From the NCBI GenBank assembly GCA_002420005.1, contig DIHE01000020.1, positions 16,528-80,527 of the forward strand: DNA of 64,000 bases. The letters are read 5' to 3'. Positions 25,968 to 34,838 of this stretch are shown here, piece after piece. Each line of letters starts with the position of its first letter. The first letter of the stretch is position 1. The notes below the pieces were generated by a model that was not told where the DNA came from, made no database searches, and saw only the letters and a program-made list of their open reading frames with translations. The position numbers and the translations under genes are program-made. The DNA is from Holophagales bacterium UBA5704. Its GTDB lineage: Bacteria > Acidobacteriota > Thermoanaerobaculia > Multivoradales > UBA5704.

Positions 25968-26135
25968 CTACTGCCGGTACACGGGAGCCTGGGAGGAACC
26001 CTTGACTAAGTTGATGACGTGATCGCAGTCGGCCTCGTTGTAGTAAGCCTCGCCCGACGCGATCGTCTCATTGTTGCCGCCGCTGAGGCGCCAACGCCAG
26101 TAGCCCTGGTTGTCTCGATACTTGGTGAAGTACAT
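25968..26135 (-). CDS. DUF1508 (YegP-like) small protein
   Basis: A 55-residue protein with a strong AAAGGAGG site 5 nt before the ATG at 26135. Sequence MYFTKYRDNQGYWRWRLSGG and IASGEAYYNEADCDHVINLV is a single DUF1508 repeat (small beta-rich unit, tryptophan-containing). E. coli YegP has two copies, so this is the minimal form. Function unknown. A longer reading start at 26195 lacks a ribosome site. Confidence 0.75.
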   Translation of the reverse strand: MYFTKYRDNQGYWRWRLSGGNNETIASGEAYYNEADCDHVINLVKGSSQAPVYRQ

Positions 26136-26242
26136 GGTGGCCTCCTTTCGTTGTACTCGCTGCACGGAGGACCTTGACCGATGATCAGCGGGCAACTAGA
26201 CTCACTGCCTCTTTACGATCCAGTCCGAAGTCGACCTGCTTC

Positions 26243-26280
26243 AAATAGCCACTCCGGGTGCCCTCCCGGGGTGGCTATTT
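26243..26280. terminator. Strong GC-rich hairpin with terminal A/T tracts
   Basis: Arms 26243-26258 and 26265-26280 (AAATAGCCACTCCGGG against its complement, 15 of 16 with one G-T) enclose a 6-nt loop. It is symmetrical with AAAT/ATTT ends, so it could act in either direction. No gene ends next to it, which leaves open an RNA gene just upstream that I cannot identify. Confidence 0.55.
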
Positions 26281-26401
26281 CCGTTACCAGCTGGGGTGGA
26301 AAGCTACAGCAGGCCAACGGCGCAAGTCAAGCGCAAACATCCATGGGCGGTACCCACCTCGACGGCTGACCACAAGATGCAGTGGAGCGGTGTGATTCAC
26401 C

Positions 26402-28195
26402 TCACACTGTAGGTGCCGTGCCATAAAGTAATCCGCGTAGAGGACCGGTGCCGTCCCCGAGGTCCGCGTTCCAGGAGGGAGCTGGCGGCACGATCGTGTC
26501 AAGCTTCAGGTAACGCACCAGAGGGAGGTTGGCGCGCGCCATCTCGCGGGCGGCCAGCGCGGCGATCCGGCGGGCGCCCAGCTCGGAGAGGTGCGTGTCG
26601 TCATGGAGCCCGGCGGGGAGCTGCGGGTGCTCGCCGGGCTCAAAGTGGAGGAAGAGCGATTTCGATCCCTCCACGCCGGAGCTGCGCACCAGCACCCGCG
26701 TGGCGTCTTCCATTTCGAGCAACGGCACGCCTTCCGTGGCAGCGACCTCCCGCACCACGCGCGGATACTCGCCGTGGCTGTCGACGAACACGCCGTGCTT
26801 GTCGAACCGGCGTCTCACCATGGGAGTGGCCAGGATCGGGTGGCCGCCCCGGGCGCGTGTCTCGCGCACGAAGCTCTCCAGGTTGGCGCGAAACGCGCCC
26901 TCGGGCTCGGTGAAGCGTGTCGGGTCCGCCACCTTCTCGTCGTTGTGGCCGAACTGGATCAGCACCCAGTCGCCCGGCGTGAGCGCTTCCAGGATCGCGT
27001 TCCAGCGGCCCTCGTCGCGAAAGGATTTCGTGCTGCGGCCGTTCACGGCCCGGTTCTCCACCCGGAGCGGCGGGAGAACCAGCTCGCGGAAGAGCTGTCC
27101 CCAGCCGCGCTCGGGGTGGGCGAGGTCCGGCTTGTCCGCCATCGTCGAATCGCCGACCAGGAACAGTGTCGGGCCGCGTGCCGGGGGAGGGACGGCGGCG
27201 GGTCGCTCGACCTGCGGAGGGTCGAAGGGAACCGGCGCGGCCCGGGTCGGATCCCAACCCCCAAGGACCGCGACCGGCGTGATCCGTTCGGCCTCCGCGG
27301 CCGTCAGCTCCCGCGACCACGGCACGCGCGCGGTGCGATCGGCCCCCGGCCCCGTGTTGTGGAACTCGAAAAAGCGGCTGGTGCTCTCGCTCCAGGGCCG
27401 GTCCCAGTTGTGCCAGCCCGCGGGGTGGATGCCCGCGCCCAGCTCGCTCTCCAGAAAGATCGTCGCCGCATGGTCGCGCCACGGCCGGCCGAGGTAGACC
27501 TGCTCGCCCTCCGCGACGCGGACGCGGCTGCGGTGGAAGACGAACCCGTAGGCAGATTCAGGGGGCGTGGACGCCGCCGTCACGAAGCTGGAGGCGAGCG
27601 CATGGAGATCGCAGCCCTCGAACCAGGCCGTCGCGCCGCCGAACACGAAGTCCGTCGTGCCTTCGATGGAGCAGCCGGTGAAATAGTGCCGCCCGCGGTT
27701 GAGAAACACGGTGTCCTGGTGGCCCTGGAACCGGCAGTTGCGGAAGAGCACCCGGTCGCCATGGACCGCGACCGCAACGGCTTGCCCCACCGGGCCCGCG
27801 TCGTTGCGGATGGTCATGTTCTCGACCGTGAAGTCGTCGGCGTCGATATACAGAGTGGGCGTCCGGAAAGTCCCGATCGGCGCGCCGTCGAGCCCCTGCA
27901 TGCCGGCGTGCAGCCCGTAGACGAGAACCGTGCTCTCGGGGTCCTCGCCGATGAGCTGGACATAGCGCTTCTCGCGCTGCGCGTAGACGACCTCCCGATA
28001 CACGCCCCGCCGCACGAAGATCGTCGCAGGCCGCTCGGGCGTGCCCATCGCAATCCTGGCCATGGCCTCCTGGATGGTCGCGAACTGCCCGCTGCCGTCC
28101 TGGGCGACGACGGCGGTGGCGAGCCGGTGGTCCGTCTGCGCCACGGCGAGGGAGGCTGCGAGGGCCAGGCTGGCGAGGAGGGCGACGGGCTTCAT
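26402..28195 (-). CDS. Bifunctional pectin methylesterase (CE8) - rhamnogalacturonan acetylesterase-like (CE12)
   Basis: A 597-residue exported protein. The signal peptide is MKPVALLASLALAASLAVAQ. The pectinesterase domain (about 25-325) keeps its motifs: VAVHGDRVLFRNCRFQGHQD, GTTDFVFGGATAWFEGC with the catalytic Asp, and YLGRPWRDHA. An SGNH/GDSL hydrolase domain (about 350-590) has block I LFLVGDSTMADK, block III QFGHNDEK and block V HDDTHLSELGA with the Ser, Asn and Asp/His. Together it would strip methyl and acetyl groups from pectin before polygalacturonase acts. The start could also be the ATG at 28210. It is 8-18 kb from the pectin locus and not in an operon. Confidence 0.88.
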   Translation of the reverse strand: MKPVALLASLALAASLAVAQTDHRLATAVVAQDGSGQFATIQEAMARIAMGTPERPATIFVRRGVYREVVYAQREKRYVQLIGEDPESTVLVYGLHAGMQGLDGAPIGTFRTPTLYIDADDFTVENMTIRNDAGPVGQAVAVAVHGDRVLFRNCRFQGHQDTVFLNRGRHYFTGCSIEGTTDFVFGGATAWFEGCDLHALASSFVTAASTPPESAYGFVFHRSRVRVAEGEQVYLGRPWRDHAATIFLESELGAGIHPAGWHNWDRPWSESTSRFFEFHNTGPGADRTARVPWSRELTAAEAERITPVAVLGGWDPTRAAPVPFDPPQVERPAAVPPPARGPTLFLVGDSTMADKPDLAHPERGWGQLFRELVLPPLRVENRAVNGRSTKSFRDEGRWNAILEALTPGDWVLIQFGHNDEKVADPTRFTEPEGAFRANLESFVRETRARGGHPILATPMVRRRFDKHGVFVDSHGEYPRVVREVAATEGVPLLEMEDATRVLVRSSGVEGSKSLFLHFEPGEHPQLPAGLHDDTHLSELGARRIAALAAREMARANLPLVRYLKLDTIVPPAPSWNADLGDGTGPLRGLLYGTAPTV

Positions 28196-28769
28196 GGGGG
28201 CCGGCGGCATGGGGTCAGACTTCGTGCTCTCAACGCCGAAAGTCCTTCTCTCGGATCTGCTTTCGCCAAGAGTCCGAATCCTCAGGCTCGCGAGCGAGCT
28301 GTCCACGCAGGTGTCCGACGCGCTCTGCCAGCGGGCGCTCGGAGACGGCCTCGGCCAGGATCACATTGGCGTGGAGCCCGATCATGGCTTCAGCGCCGGC
28401 GGGGTCGAAATCCGGAGACACAGAGGGCTTGCGGCTGGTCAACATGCCAAACCCACTGGCCGGTACTTCGGCGGGCGAGCTGCCGTGCAGCGCCAGGAGG
28501 ACTTCCTTCTTGACGTCTTCCCACGGAAGAGCTTCCCCGGGGTGCTCTTCGGCACGAGCCAGGTCTTTGCGAATGCGGCGGTGCCAGGCAGGCACAGGGA
28601 GCGGATGTGCCACGCCGGGGATGGTAGCACGGAGCGCTGCCCTCATCAGGAGGAGGACAAGGGGACTCGAACCTGTGGCCGATCCGGCGGAGGGTCGGAG
28701 TGGGTCGGAGTGAGCGCGCTTGAGAGCGCTTTGGAGCGCATGGTAGGCTGGCGTTCCGGAGGTTCTCAG
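28196..28769. other. Gene-poor stretch with degenerate coding remnants
   Basis: No convincing intact gene. A minus-strand frame (28230-28630) contains HRRIRKDLARAEEHPGEALP and WEDVKKEVLLAL, resembling the C-terminus of addiction-module antitoxins of the TIGR02574 type. It then continues as FDPAGAEAMIGLHANVILAE to a stop, with no good start. On the minus strand 28662-28690 reads GGTTCGAGTCC, a tRNA T-loop look-alike without the rest of a cloverleaf. Confidence 0.35.
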
Positions 28770-29054
28770 ATGCTTCGCCCACTTGAGGTCAGGCCACTTC
28801 CCAACTACAGGCTCTGGGTCCGTTTCCCCGACGGTGTCGAGGGCGAGGTCGATCTGTCTCACCTCGCCGGGCGTGGAGTCTTCTCTTCCTGGAACGAACC
28901 TGGCGTGTTCCAACGGGCCTACATCGGCCGATCCGGCGAGATCGCCTGGTCGGAAGAGATGGAGATCTGCTCGGACAACATCTACCTTCGGCTCACTGAA
29001 AAGTCCCCGGAGGCCGTGTTCTCGAATCTGGCGCGGGTAGCGGTCGGTGCCTGA
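28770..29054 (+). CDS. DUF2442 protein, first gene of a toxin-antitoxin-like pair
   Basis: A 94-residue protein. LEVRPLPNYRLWVRFPDGVE, GEVDLSHLAGRGVFSSW and EEMEICSDNIYLRL are the DUF2442 pattern. GGAGG lies about 6 nt before the ATG. It overlaps the next gene (DUF4160) by 8 nt. DUF2442-DUF4160 pairs are widespread and predicted to be toxin-antitoxin modules, with DUF2442 often regarded as the antitoxin or DNA-binding partner. No activity is proven here. Confidence 0.8.
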   Translation: MLRPLEVRPLPNYRLWVRFPDGVEGEVDLSHLAGRGVFSSWNEPGVFQRAYIGRSGEIAWSEEMEICSDNIYLRLTEKSPEAVFSNLARVAVGA

Positions 29055-29307
29055 GATCTGCCGCTTCTACGGAATCATCATCAAGATGTACTTTGATGAT
29101 CACAATCCGCCTCACTTCCATGCGGAGTACGGCTCAGAAGAAGCTCTCATGGACATCAACTCGCTGGCTCTCATCGCCGGGCAGCTGTCTCCACGTGCTC
29201 TCGGCCTCGTTGCCGAGTGGGCATCGCTCCATCAGGCGGAGCTGAAGGCCTGCTGGGAAAAGGCCAGGAGCCTCGAATCACTGGGCAAGATCGAACCTCT
29301 CCGGTAG
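29047..29307 (+). CDS. DUF4160 protein, second gene of the toxin-antitoxin-like pair
   Basis: An 86-residue protein starting with GTG at 29047 inside the end of the DUF2442 gene. The signature ICRFYGIIIKMYFDDHNPPH then FHAEYGSEEALMDINSL is diagnostic of DUF4160. The HNPPHFH segment is conserved in the family. It is likely the partner (toxin or nuclease-like) of DUF2442. It is followed by about 230 nt without a clear gene, then the low-GC nuclease-like gene. Confidence 0.8.
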   Translation: MPEICRFYGIIIKMYFDDHNPPHFHAEYGSEEALMDINSLALIAGQLSPRALGLVAEWASLHQAELKACWEKARSLESLGKIEPLR

Positions 29308-29541
29308 GCGGCGCGAGACGCCAACGCTCCGTACGACGGCCCCCTGAGCGCCGCGGCACGAGACAAGCCGGTACTCTGAAAGTGGGCCAGGAGCGGGGCA
29401 TGAGTGGCGAGCAACTTAAGAAAGAAGCCCTATACTTGGTGTGCTGGCAGGGCTGCTCCTGCATCTGCGCGTCAAGGTCGGCCGGATCGATTCGTGTCCG
29501 TTGGGAGGCACCAAGAATCTCAGGAAGCGCCATAAGGGAAG

Positions 29542-32001
29542 ATGACTCTGGACACGTGCTACACTCAAACGATAAGAAAGAATATGTTCGGCACCGTTGA
29601 CGTCAAAACTAGACCCCTCCGGTTCGCCTATTTGGTTGACCCCAATAGCACCGTGCAGGTAAGAGAGGCAATCCGCCTAAGCTCAACCCTTTGGGGAGGA
29701 GCTTATTTTCCCATCATTCCTCTCTATACGAGGATGCCGGCGACGTGGCGGGGCAATCCACTCAAGGCGCCAGCGGCAAAGATTGTAATCCTCGGATATC
29801 TCGAAGCGTTCGATCCGGATGTCCTTGTGCAATTCGCACGAGAAGTACCGAGCTTCGTTACTGACACCGGCATTAAAATCATAAAGCCGGAGGAGGTATG
29901 GAGTGTCTTGGACGAAGGGAAAACTCTCTCACCGCATTACGGAATCGGCATCTTTGAGATCCTCAATGATGTTTTTGAAAAATACTTCAGGTACACACCG
30001 AGGTATCCGGTGCGTGTAGTTCTCCCCAAGATCCCACAGACACTCTCCCTGTTTTGGGCGAGCTGGATTGGAGAGTTGCCCGCAAAGATAGCACCGCATC
30101 TTGAGAGAGACTTTTTTAAGCCTCTCGAGATCGAGAACCCGAAGTTCACGGTAGAAACCTTGAGAGATACTCTGGCCGATAACGTGCTCCTCCCGATGCG
30201 GCTAGCACAGTACGGTCTCGTTCACCGCTCAAGTCGCTGGCGGTCTCGCGGAGGAGCCGCCATCTATTATCTCGATTCCACGAAGGTTGAGGATATAGTA
30301 GATTTTTGGAATCTACGGGCACTTGGTGGACCTGTCATACCGATGCCCAAGCAGCTCCAAGCCGATCCACAACTCAAGGAAATCGTGGTGACTTTCTTGA
30401 AGCGTCATCGGCGTCCTTGGCCACACGATCCGAAGGTGTGTGACTTCACCCACTTCATTCGAGCGCGGAACTGTACGATGGAGGAAATGGAGGCGTACGC
30501 ACGGACCCTAAAGATCGAGCGATCGCCTAATGATCCTTCCAATGATCCCTTCTTCGGACTCCAGCATTGGTACCCGAGAGTGTGGGATGAGTGGGCGAGG
30601 GAGAAGGGCGGCGCCGTGCCGGATGATATATACGGTGATGTTGAGGAGTCGATCGAGGTAAAAGAACTGGAGGTCCGCTTTAAGGCGCTACTGCCGAAGT
30701 TCGCCTACGAGCACAGCTACCACGGAGCGCCCCGGTGTGCCAACGAAATCGGGCTCCGCTTCTATGGCGCTGACCAGTATCTTGCCGAAGTTTTTCCGAA
30801 GGCATCGGGGAATAATCTCACTCGCGCTATCTCCGGCATTGGTTCATTCAGAGAGTGGCGAATCGACAGAAACGGCTTAGTGAAGTTCGCAGTGCACGAC
30901 TTCAGTGAGACGAGGAACATCCCCACCGCTGAAAACGTCTTCTTTGCGTGGCTGACCGACCATGGATGGAAGCCGCAGTTGTCCCCCCCTGGGCTCCTGG
31001 CGAAGGAGATTTACAGAAGGCTCCAGGGAAACCCGGCCATCCTGAAAAACGAGACTTTGCTTGGTCTGCTCGAACGCATGAATGGCGGAAAGGTAAAGAA
31101 GGAGGTAGGCGCTGCGGACGTTGAACAAGAAAGAGAGCTTTCAGTGGGCGAGGTGAAAAGAAGGCTAGAAGGGTCATCGGAGGGTAACAATCCGCACGAC
31201 TACCTGATTTCAAGGGGTGTCTTCAAGCTCGGCGTGCGCGTGCAGTGCCCTCACTGCCTTAGAAACTCATGGTATTCTCTCGATGCACTAAATGATAGTC
31301 TTACGTGTCCGAAGTGTTTGAACTCGTATATGGCTATCGGCAACGTCAGCGCTCCTGATTGGAGCTACAAGACTGCCGGCCCATTCAGCATTCCGCGGTA
31401 CGCAGAGGGAGCCTATACGGTGCTGCTGACGCTTGAATTCATTGGTGGCCAAGCGTCCACTATGCGCACCACTCCTGTCATGAGTTTCAAGGCGGAATCC
31501 CCAGGCAAGAAAGACATCGAGGCTGATGTTGCCATGTTATGGCAGGAGTCCATATTTGGAGAGCAGATCGATGGCCTTCTTTTTGGAGAGTGTAAGACTT
31601 ACGGCGTATTCGAGGAGAAAGACTTCGCTCGGATGCGCTATTTGGCGGAGATGTTCCCCGGAGCAATACTGGCCTTTAGTACGCTGCGGAAGGAATTTAC
31701 TCCTAAAGAGATCGCGGGCATCACGCGCATCGCGAGGACTGGAAGGAAATATTGGAAGGCCGAACGGACAGTCAATCCCGTGTTGGTCCTTACGGGGGCG
31801 GAGCTTCTTAGTTGGGCCGGCCCTCCCCACTGTTGGAGATTGCTTCTTCAGGAGAAGTTTTCCCGTGTTAACTGCCTCTTAGACATATGTGATGCCACAC
31901 AGCAGATCTATTTAGGCCTACCGTCGTGGCAAACTGAGAGACACGAGAAATGGGAGAAAAGGCGCCAGAGGCGGCAGGCTAGGAAGCAACGGTCAGCCTA
32001 G
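29542..32001 (+). CDS. Low-GC 819-residue protein with zinc ribbon and nuclease-like C-terminus; candidate defence gene
   Basis: I do not recognise a named family. Base composition is visibly lower in GC (about half) than the neighbours, indicating recent transfer. The N-terminal half (LRFAYLVDPNS, LWGGAYFPIIPLYTRMP) looks like an uncharacterised globular domain. A zinc ribbon is formed by C569/C572 and C589/C592 (CPHC...CPKC). After it, D658 (DIEADVAML), D677 (QIDGLLF) and E683-x-K685 (GECKTYG) fit a PD-(D/E)xK nuclease core. A basic tail ends the protein (KRRQRRQARKQRS). No signal peptide or membrane helix. The start may be ATG 29542 or 29584; neither has a good ribosome site. It lies beside a TA-like pair. 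Confidence 0.7.
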   Translation: MTLDTCYTQTIRKNMFGTVDVKTRPLRFAYLVDPNSTVQVREAIRLSSTLWGGAYFPIIPLYTRMPATWRGNPLKAPAAKIVILGYLEAFDPDVLVQFAREVPSFVTDTGIKIIKPEEVWSVLDEGKTLSPHYGIGIFEILNDVFEKYFRYTPRYPVRVVLPKIPQTLSLFWASWIGELPAKIAPHLERDFFKPLEIENPKFTVETLRDTLADNVLLPMRLAQYGLVHRSSRWRSRGGAAIYYLDSTKVEDIVDFWNLRALGGPVIPMPKQLQADPQLKEIVVTFLKRHRRPWPHDPKVCDFTHFIRARNCTMEEMEAYARTLKIERSPNDPSNDPFFGLQHWYPRVWDEWAREKGGAVPDDIYGDVEESIEVKELEVRFKALLPKFAYEHSYHGAPRCANEIGLRFYGADQYLAEVFPKASGNNLTRAISGIGSFREWRIDRNGLVKFAVHDFSETRNIPTAENVFFAWLTDHGWKPQLSPPGLLAKEIYRRLQGNPAILKNETLLGLLERMNGGKVKKEVGAADVEQERELSVGEVKRRLEGSSEGNNPHDYLISRGVFKLGVRVQCPHCLRNSWYSLDALNDSLTCPKCLNSYMAIGNVSAPDWSYKTAGPFSIPRYAEGAYTVLLTLEFIGGQASTMRTTPVMSFKAESPGKKDIEADVAMLWQESIFGEQIDGLLFGECKTYGVFEEKDFARMRYLAEMFPGAILAFSTLRKEFTPKEIAGITRIARTGRKYWKAERTVNPVLVLTGAELLSWAGPPHCWRLLLQEKFSRVNCLLDICDATQQIYLGLPSWQTERHEKWEKRRQRRQARKQRSA

Positions 32002-32365
32002 ATTGTGAATCGCAGCGTTATAATCTCAGCTATCCTTTCTCGCTCAACTCCGACCCAAGAAGAGAACTTGCGAGGACAATGAATTCGTTCGCTACAGTAT
32101 CCGCTCCGCGTACGCCGTATGGTGCCCGTGGCGGGTGCCAGGTGAAAGAGCAGAAGTCATGCAAGGGCAACAACCGCTGTTCGCGGATTGAGGAGAAGGA
32201 CCCGTATTCGGGGATATTCAGCTACGGCGTGCTTGCGCTGCCGCCGCACTTAGAGGCGGCACCTGGTGCGGCCCCCTTCGTCCAAGCGGCAACGAAGAGA
32301 GACAGAGAGACCGACCACGAACCGCCGACGGCGATACCATCTCACCCGCGAGCCCGGGCGCTTCT
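32002..32365. other. Intergenic stretch without a supported gene
   Basis: An open frame here has no family-like features. The stretch holds copy A of a 30-bp dispersed hairpin repeat (32243-32272). Otherwise I see nothing in it. Confidence 0.5.
32243..32272 (+). repeat. Dispersed 30-bp hairpin repeat, copy A
   Basis: GCCGCACTTAGAGGCGGCAC followed by CTGGTGCGGC, with end arms GCCGCAC/GTGCGGC. It matches copy B (35025-35054) at 26 of 30 bases and copy C (55047-55076, minus) at 27 of 30. Confidence 0.65.
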
Positions 32366-32605
32366 CTACCCCAAACCCGAAGTACTGCGCAACTTCATGG
32401 CCGCGCGGCTCAGCTCTTCGACTTCGACATCCGGCCAAAGACTGGCCTGCCACTTCGTATAGTCGAAGGTGGCCCGTGTCAGCAGGCTCACGAACCTCTC
32501 CGCCTCAACATCCCCAAGCGCCGCGATCAATGCCCGTACCCCCCGCACCTTCAACTCTTCGTCAGTCATCATGGCTCGGTACTCTTCACAGTATCTATCC
32601 ATCAT
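32366..32605 (-). CDS. Small uncharacterised protein
   Basis: About 79 residues from an ATG at 32605 (a further ATG pair at 32572/32569 would give 66-68). DEELKVRGVRALIAALGDVE, AERFVSLLTRATFDYTKWQA and SLWPDVEVEELSRAAMKLRS look like a real, mostly helical protein; similar small proteins occur near toxin-antitoxin loci. No known domain is asserted. It is divergent from the HTH-TPR regulator gene. The longer open frame upstream reads into sequence without homology. Confidence 0.55.
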   Translation of the reverse strand: MMDRYCEEYRAMMTDEELKVRGVRALIAALGDVEAERFVSLLTRATFDYTKWQASLWPDVEVEELSRAAMKLRSTSGLG

Positions 32606-32745
32606 CTCATAGATTACGCGGCCCCACCTCTTCCGTATAAGGCGAGGCCCGCGCTTCGCCGGCCGGTCCACCGTTTTTTCGTCTGTGCATGCGAACCCCG
32701 AACGGGTTCCCGATTCTTTGTCACGCCCCGCCGGTTTCGCGCACC

Positions 32746-32773
32746 TATACTGATGAAGCAACGTCATAGGAGG
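32746..32773 (+). promoter_or_regulatory. -10 box and ribosome site of the HTH-TPR regulator gene
   Basis: TATACT (32746-32751) and an AGGAGG Shine-Dalgarno (32768-32773) 8 nt before the GTG at 32782 fix the start. A GAACCC/GGGTTC palindrome lies at 32693-32709 upstream. Confidence 0.45.
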
Positions 32774-32781
32774 AGTGCGCG

Positions 32782-34518
32782 GTGAGCAAGAAGAAGCATC
32801 GGCGGGCGCGGGGGAGCCTCGCGTTGACCTATGGCCGGCTGGGGGAAGATCTCAGCCAGGGCGAGCTTTCCAGGCGGACGGGCATTCCCGACGTGTCCGC
32901 CCTGGAGACGAAACGGGAGCCGGATCGCAGGCTTCTGGAGAGGGCCTTCGTCGCAATGGACCGCGTGCCCGAGCAGGTCGACGTCGCCCTGTTCTGTGCC
33001 GATCTCCTGCGCCGGCCCGAGCCGTTCCCCCGCTCGCCCGTCGAGCCCACCCTGGAAGAGGCCCGGCTGATCCAGTCCGCGGCGGCGCTCGAAGCCGTGC
33101 CGGTGTTCGAGGTGACCCGCGAGCAGCTCACGCAGGTCCTGCGGGAGGCGAAGGCGGCGGAGGCCCGGCAGGAGGCGGAGGGGTTGTTCCAGGAGCTGAT
33201 GCAGCGACTGCCCGAGGAACGGTGGCGGCTGGTCGAGACCACCGAGAGGTATCGCACCTGGGCGCTCTGCGAGCGGACGGCTTTCGCCAGCGTCAAAGTC
33301 GCCGCGCACGATGCCGATGCGGCGGTCGAGATCGCGCGGCTGGCGGTGCGCATGGCGGAGCTGACGCCGGGGGATGCTGCGTGGCGCGCCCGGGTCGGCG
33401 GCCTCTGCTGGGGCCTGCTCGCCAATGCCCGCCGGGTGAAGGGGAATTTCCCGCTGGCGGACGAGGCTTTCGACCGCTCCGACGAGCTCTGGCTGGCCGG
33501 CGCGGTGGCCGATCCCGGGCTGATCCTCGACGGCACGCGGTTGCTCGATCTCAAGGCCTCGCTCCGGAGGCATCAAGGACGACCCGAGGAGTCGTTGAGC
33601 CTTCTCAAGCAGGCCTTGGCGGTGAGTGGCTCCGACGAGGTCACCATGCGGCTGCTCCTCAAGAAGGCGTTTACCTTGAAGGAGATGGGTTCCTGGCAGA
33701 AGGCGATCGCTGCGCTGGACGAGGCCCGCCCACTGGTCGAAAGTCAGGGTGGGCTGCGGGACCGGTGTGTTCTCGAATTCAACCTCTGCTCGACGCTCAC
33801 GGATGCAGGTCGCCATGGAGAAGCCGAGAAACTCATCCCCACAGTGAGACGGCTGGCGATCGAGGCCGGTAATGGCCTGGACCTTCTGCGCTGCCGTTGG
33901 CTTCAGGGGAGACTTGAAATGGCTCAAGGCAAGCTGGGGGAGGCTGTGGCCGACCTGGAGGCGGTTGCCGGGGAGCTCGTAACACTGGCCATCGCCTTCG
34001 ACGCCGCTCAGGCCTGCTTGGACCTTGCCCAGGTCTACCTGCGGCAGGCCCGGCCCGCCGAGGTCAAACGCCTTGCCAGTCAGATCGTTGCGGTCTTCAG
34101 GGCACAGCGGGTCCATCGAGAGGCGCTCGCGGCGGTGATTCTCTTCCAGGAGGCTGCTGAGCAGGACCGGGTCACGGTCGAGCTTGCCCAGAAGCTCTCT
34201 TCTTACCTGCGCCGGGCCCAGCATCAGCCGAGCCTGCGGTTTGAGCTGGACGGGCCGGACCTCTCCGGAGTCCAGAGGAGCCAGATCTCCACCTACGAGC
34301 TGGGAAAGCAGGTGCCGCGGCGGCGAACCCTGGAAAGGCTCTGCGCCGCCGTGGGCGTGGCCTGGGAGGAGGTGCAGAGGGTCCTGCCGTTGTTCCGCAC
34401 GCTGGTACGCGCCGGGCGCCGCGGAGCCGGCCGGATGGCCCTCCGGGCCGAGGAGACCGGCCGGCTGGCGGAGGACCTCTTCCGCCTGGTGTCGTTGCGC
34501 TCAGCCGTTGCGGCGTGA
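32782..34518 (+). CDS. TPR-containing regulator with HTH-like segments at both ends
   Basis: A 578-residue cytosolic protein. The GTG start is set by AGGAGG. An N-terminal XRE-like region (residues 12-65: YGRLGEDLSQGELSRRTGIP) is followed by a helical region. TPR-like helix pairs then run to about 470 (for example PEESLSLLKQALAVSGSDEV and AIAALDEARPLVESQGGL). The end (500-545) has RSQISTYELGKQVPRRRTLE, a second XRE-like element. Similar large HTH-TPR proteins are expanded in Acidobacteria. Target and inducer are unknown. Its 3' end overlaps by 18 nt a converging acetyltransferase fragment. Confidence 0.65.
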   Translation: MSKKKHRRARGSLALTYGRLGEDLSQGELSRRTGIPDVSALETKREPDRRLLERAFVAMDRVPEQVDVALFCADLLRRPEPFPRSPVEPTLEEARLIQSAAALEAVPVFEVTREQLTQVLREAKAAEARQEAEGLFQELMQRLPEERWRLVETTERYRTWALCERTAFASVKVAAHDADAAVEIARLAVRMAELTPGDAAWRARVGGLCWGLLANARRVKGNFPLADEAFDRSDELWLAGAVADPGLILDGTRLLDLKASLRRHQGRPEESLSLLKQALAVSGSDEVTMRLLLKKAFTLKEMGSWQKAIAALDEARPLVESQGGLRDRCVLEFNLCSTLTDAGRHGEAEKLIPTVRRLAIEAGNGLDLLRCRWLQGRLEMAQGKLGEAVADLEAVAGELVTLAIAFDAAQACLDLAQVYLRQARPAEVKRLASQIVAVFRAQRVHREALAAVILFQEAAEQDRVTVELAQKLSSYLRRAQHQPSLRFELDGPDLSGVQRSQISTYELGKQVPRRRTLERLCAAVGVAWEEVQRVLPLFRTLVRAGRRGAGRMALRAEETGRLAEDLFRLVSLRSAVAA

Positions 34519-34698
34519 AAGCGCCTCCTGGCGGTCGATGGCGTAGATCAGGAACGTCCGGCCGGACATCTGCGTTTCGCCTTGCAAGGTCTCGCCGAGG
34601 CGCTCGGCCACGCGGATCGACGGGGCATTCGCCGGGGCGATGAGGCTGATGACGCGCTCCTGGCCCAGCGTGGTGAACGCATGGTCGAGGGCGGCCGG
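34501..34698 (-). pseudogene. 3' fragment of a GNAT (RimJ/RimL-like) acetyltransferase gene
   Basis: About 66 residues remain: AALDHAFTTLGQERVISLIA, PANAPSIRVAERLGETLQGE and TFLIYAIDRQEALSRRNG. These correspond to the final third of RimL-type acetyltransferases (the NxxSxRvaeklG segment). The acetyl-CoA-binding Q/RxxGxG/A core is missing. Upstream sequence is unrelated, so the gene is truncated at its 5' side. It overlaps the end of the regulator gene tail to tail. Confidence 0.6.
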
Positions 34699-34838
34699 GC
34701 GGCACACCGGATTTCGGGCGCTGTGGTCGCAGGGCACAGCCCGGACGGCGGCCACGCCCGGAGGATCGTAGCTACGCGCCGCGCGGAACGGCTACGAGCA
34801 AAGCCAAACAAGTTCCACCCAAAAGAGCAGGGCAGGCC

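Noticed and set aside
26136..26280. tRNA or small RNA gene before the 26243 hairpin
   Set aside because: No cloverleaf or known RNA consensus can be formed; only the terminator-like hairpin is supported.
28640..28700. tRNA-like T-loop GGTTCGAGTCC on the minus strand
   Set aside because: The T-stem does not pair well and no anticodon or D arm can be built upstream; at most a tRNA scrap.
32079..32462. Small plus-strand gene of 127 codons
   Set aside because: It spans a hairpin repeat and is antisense to the small minus-strand gene at its end; the composition is not protein-like.
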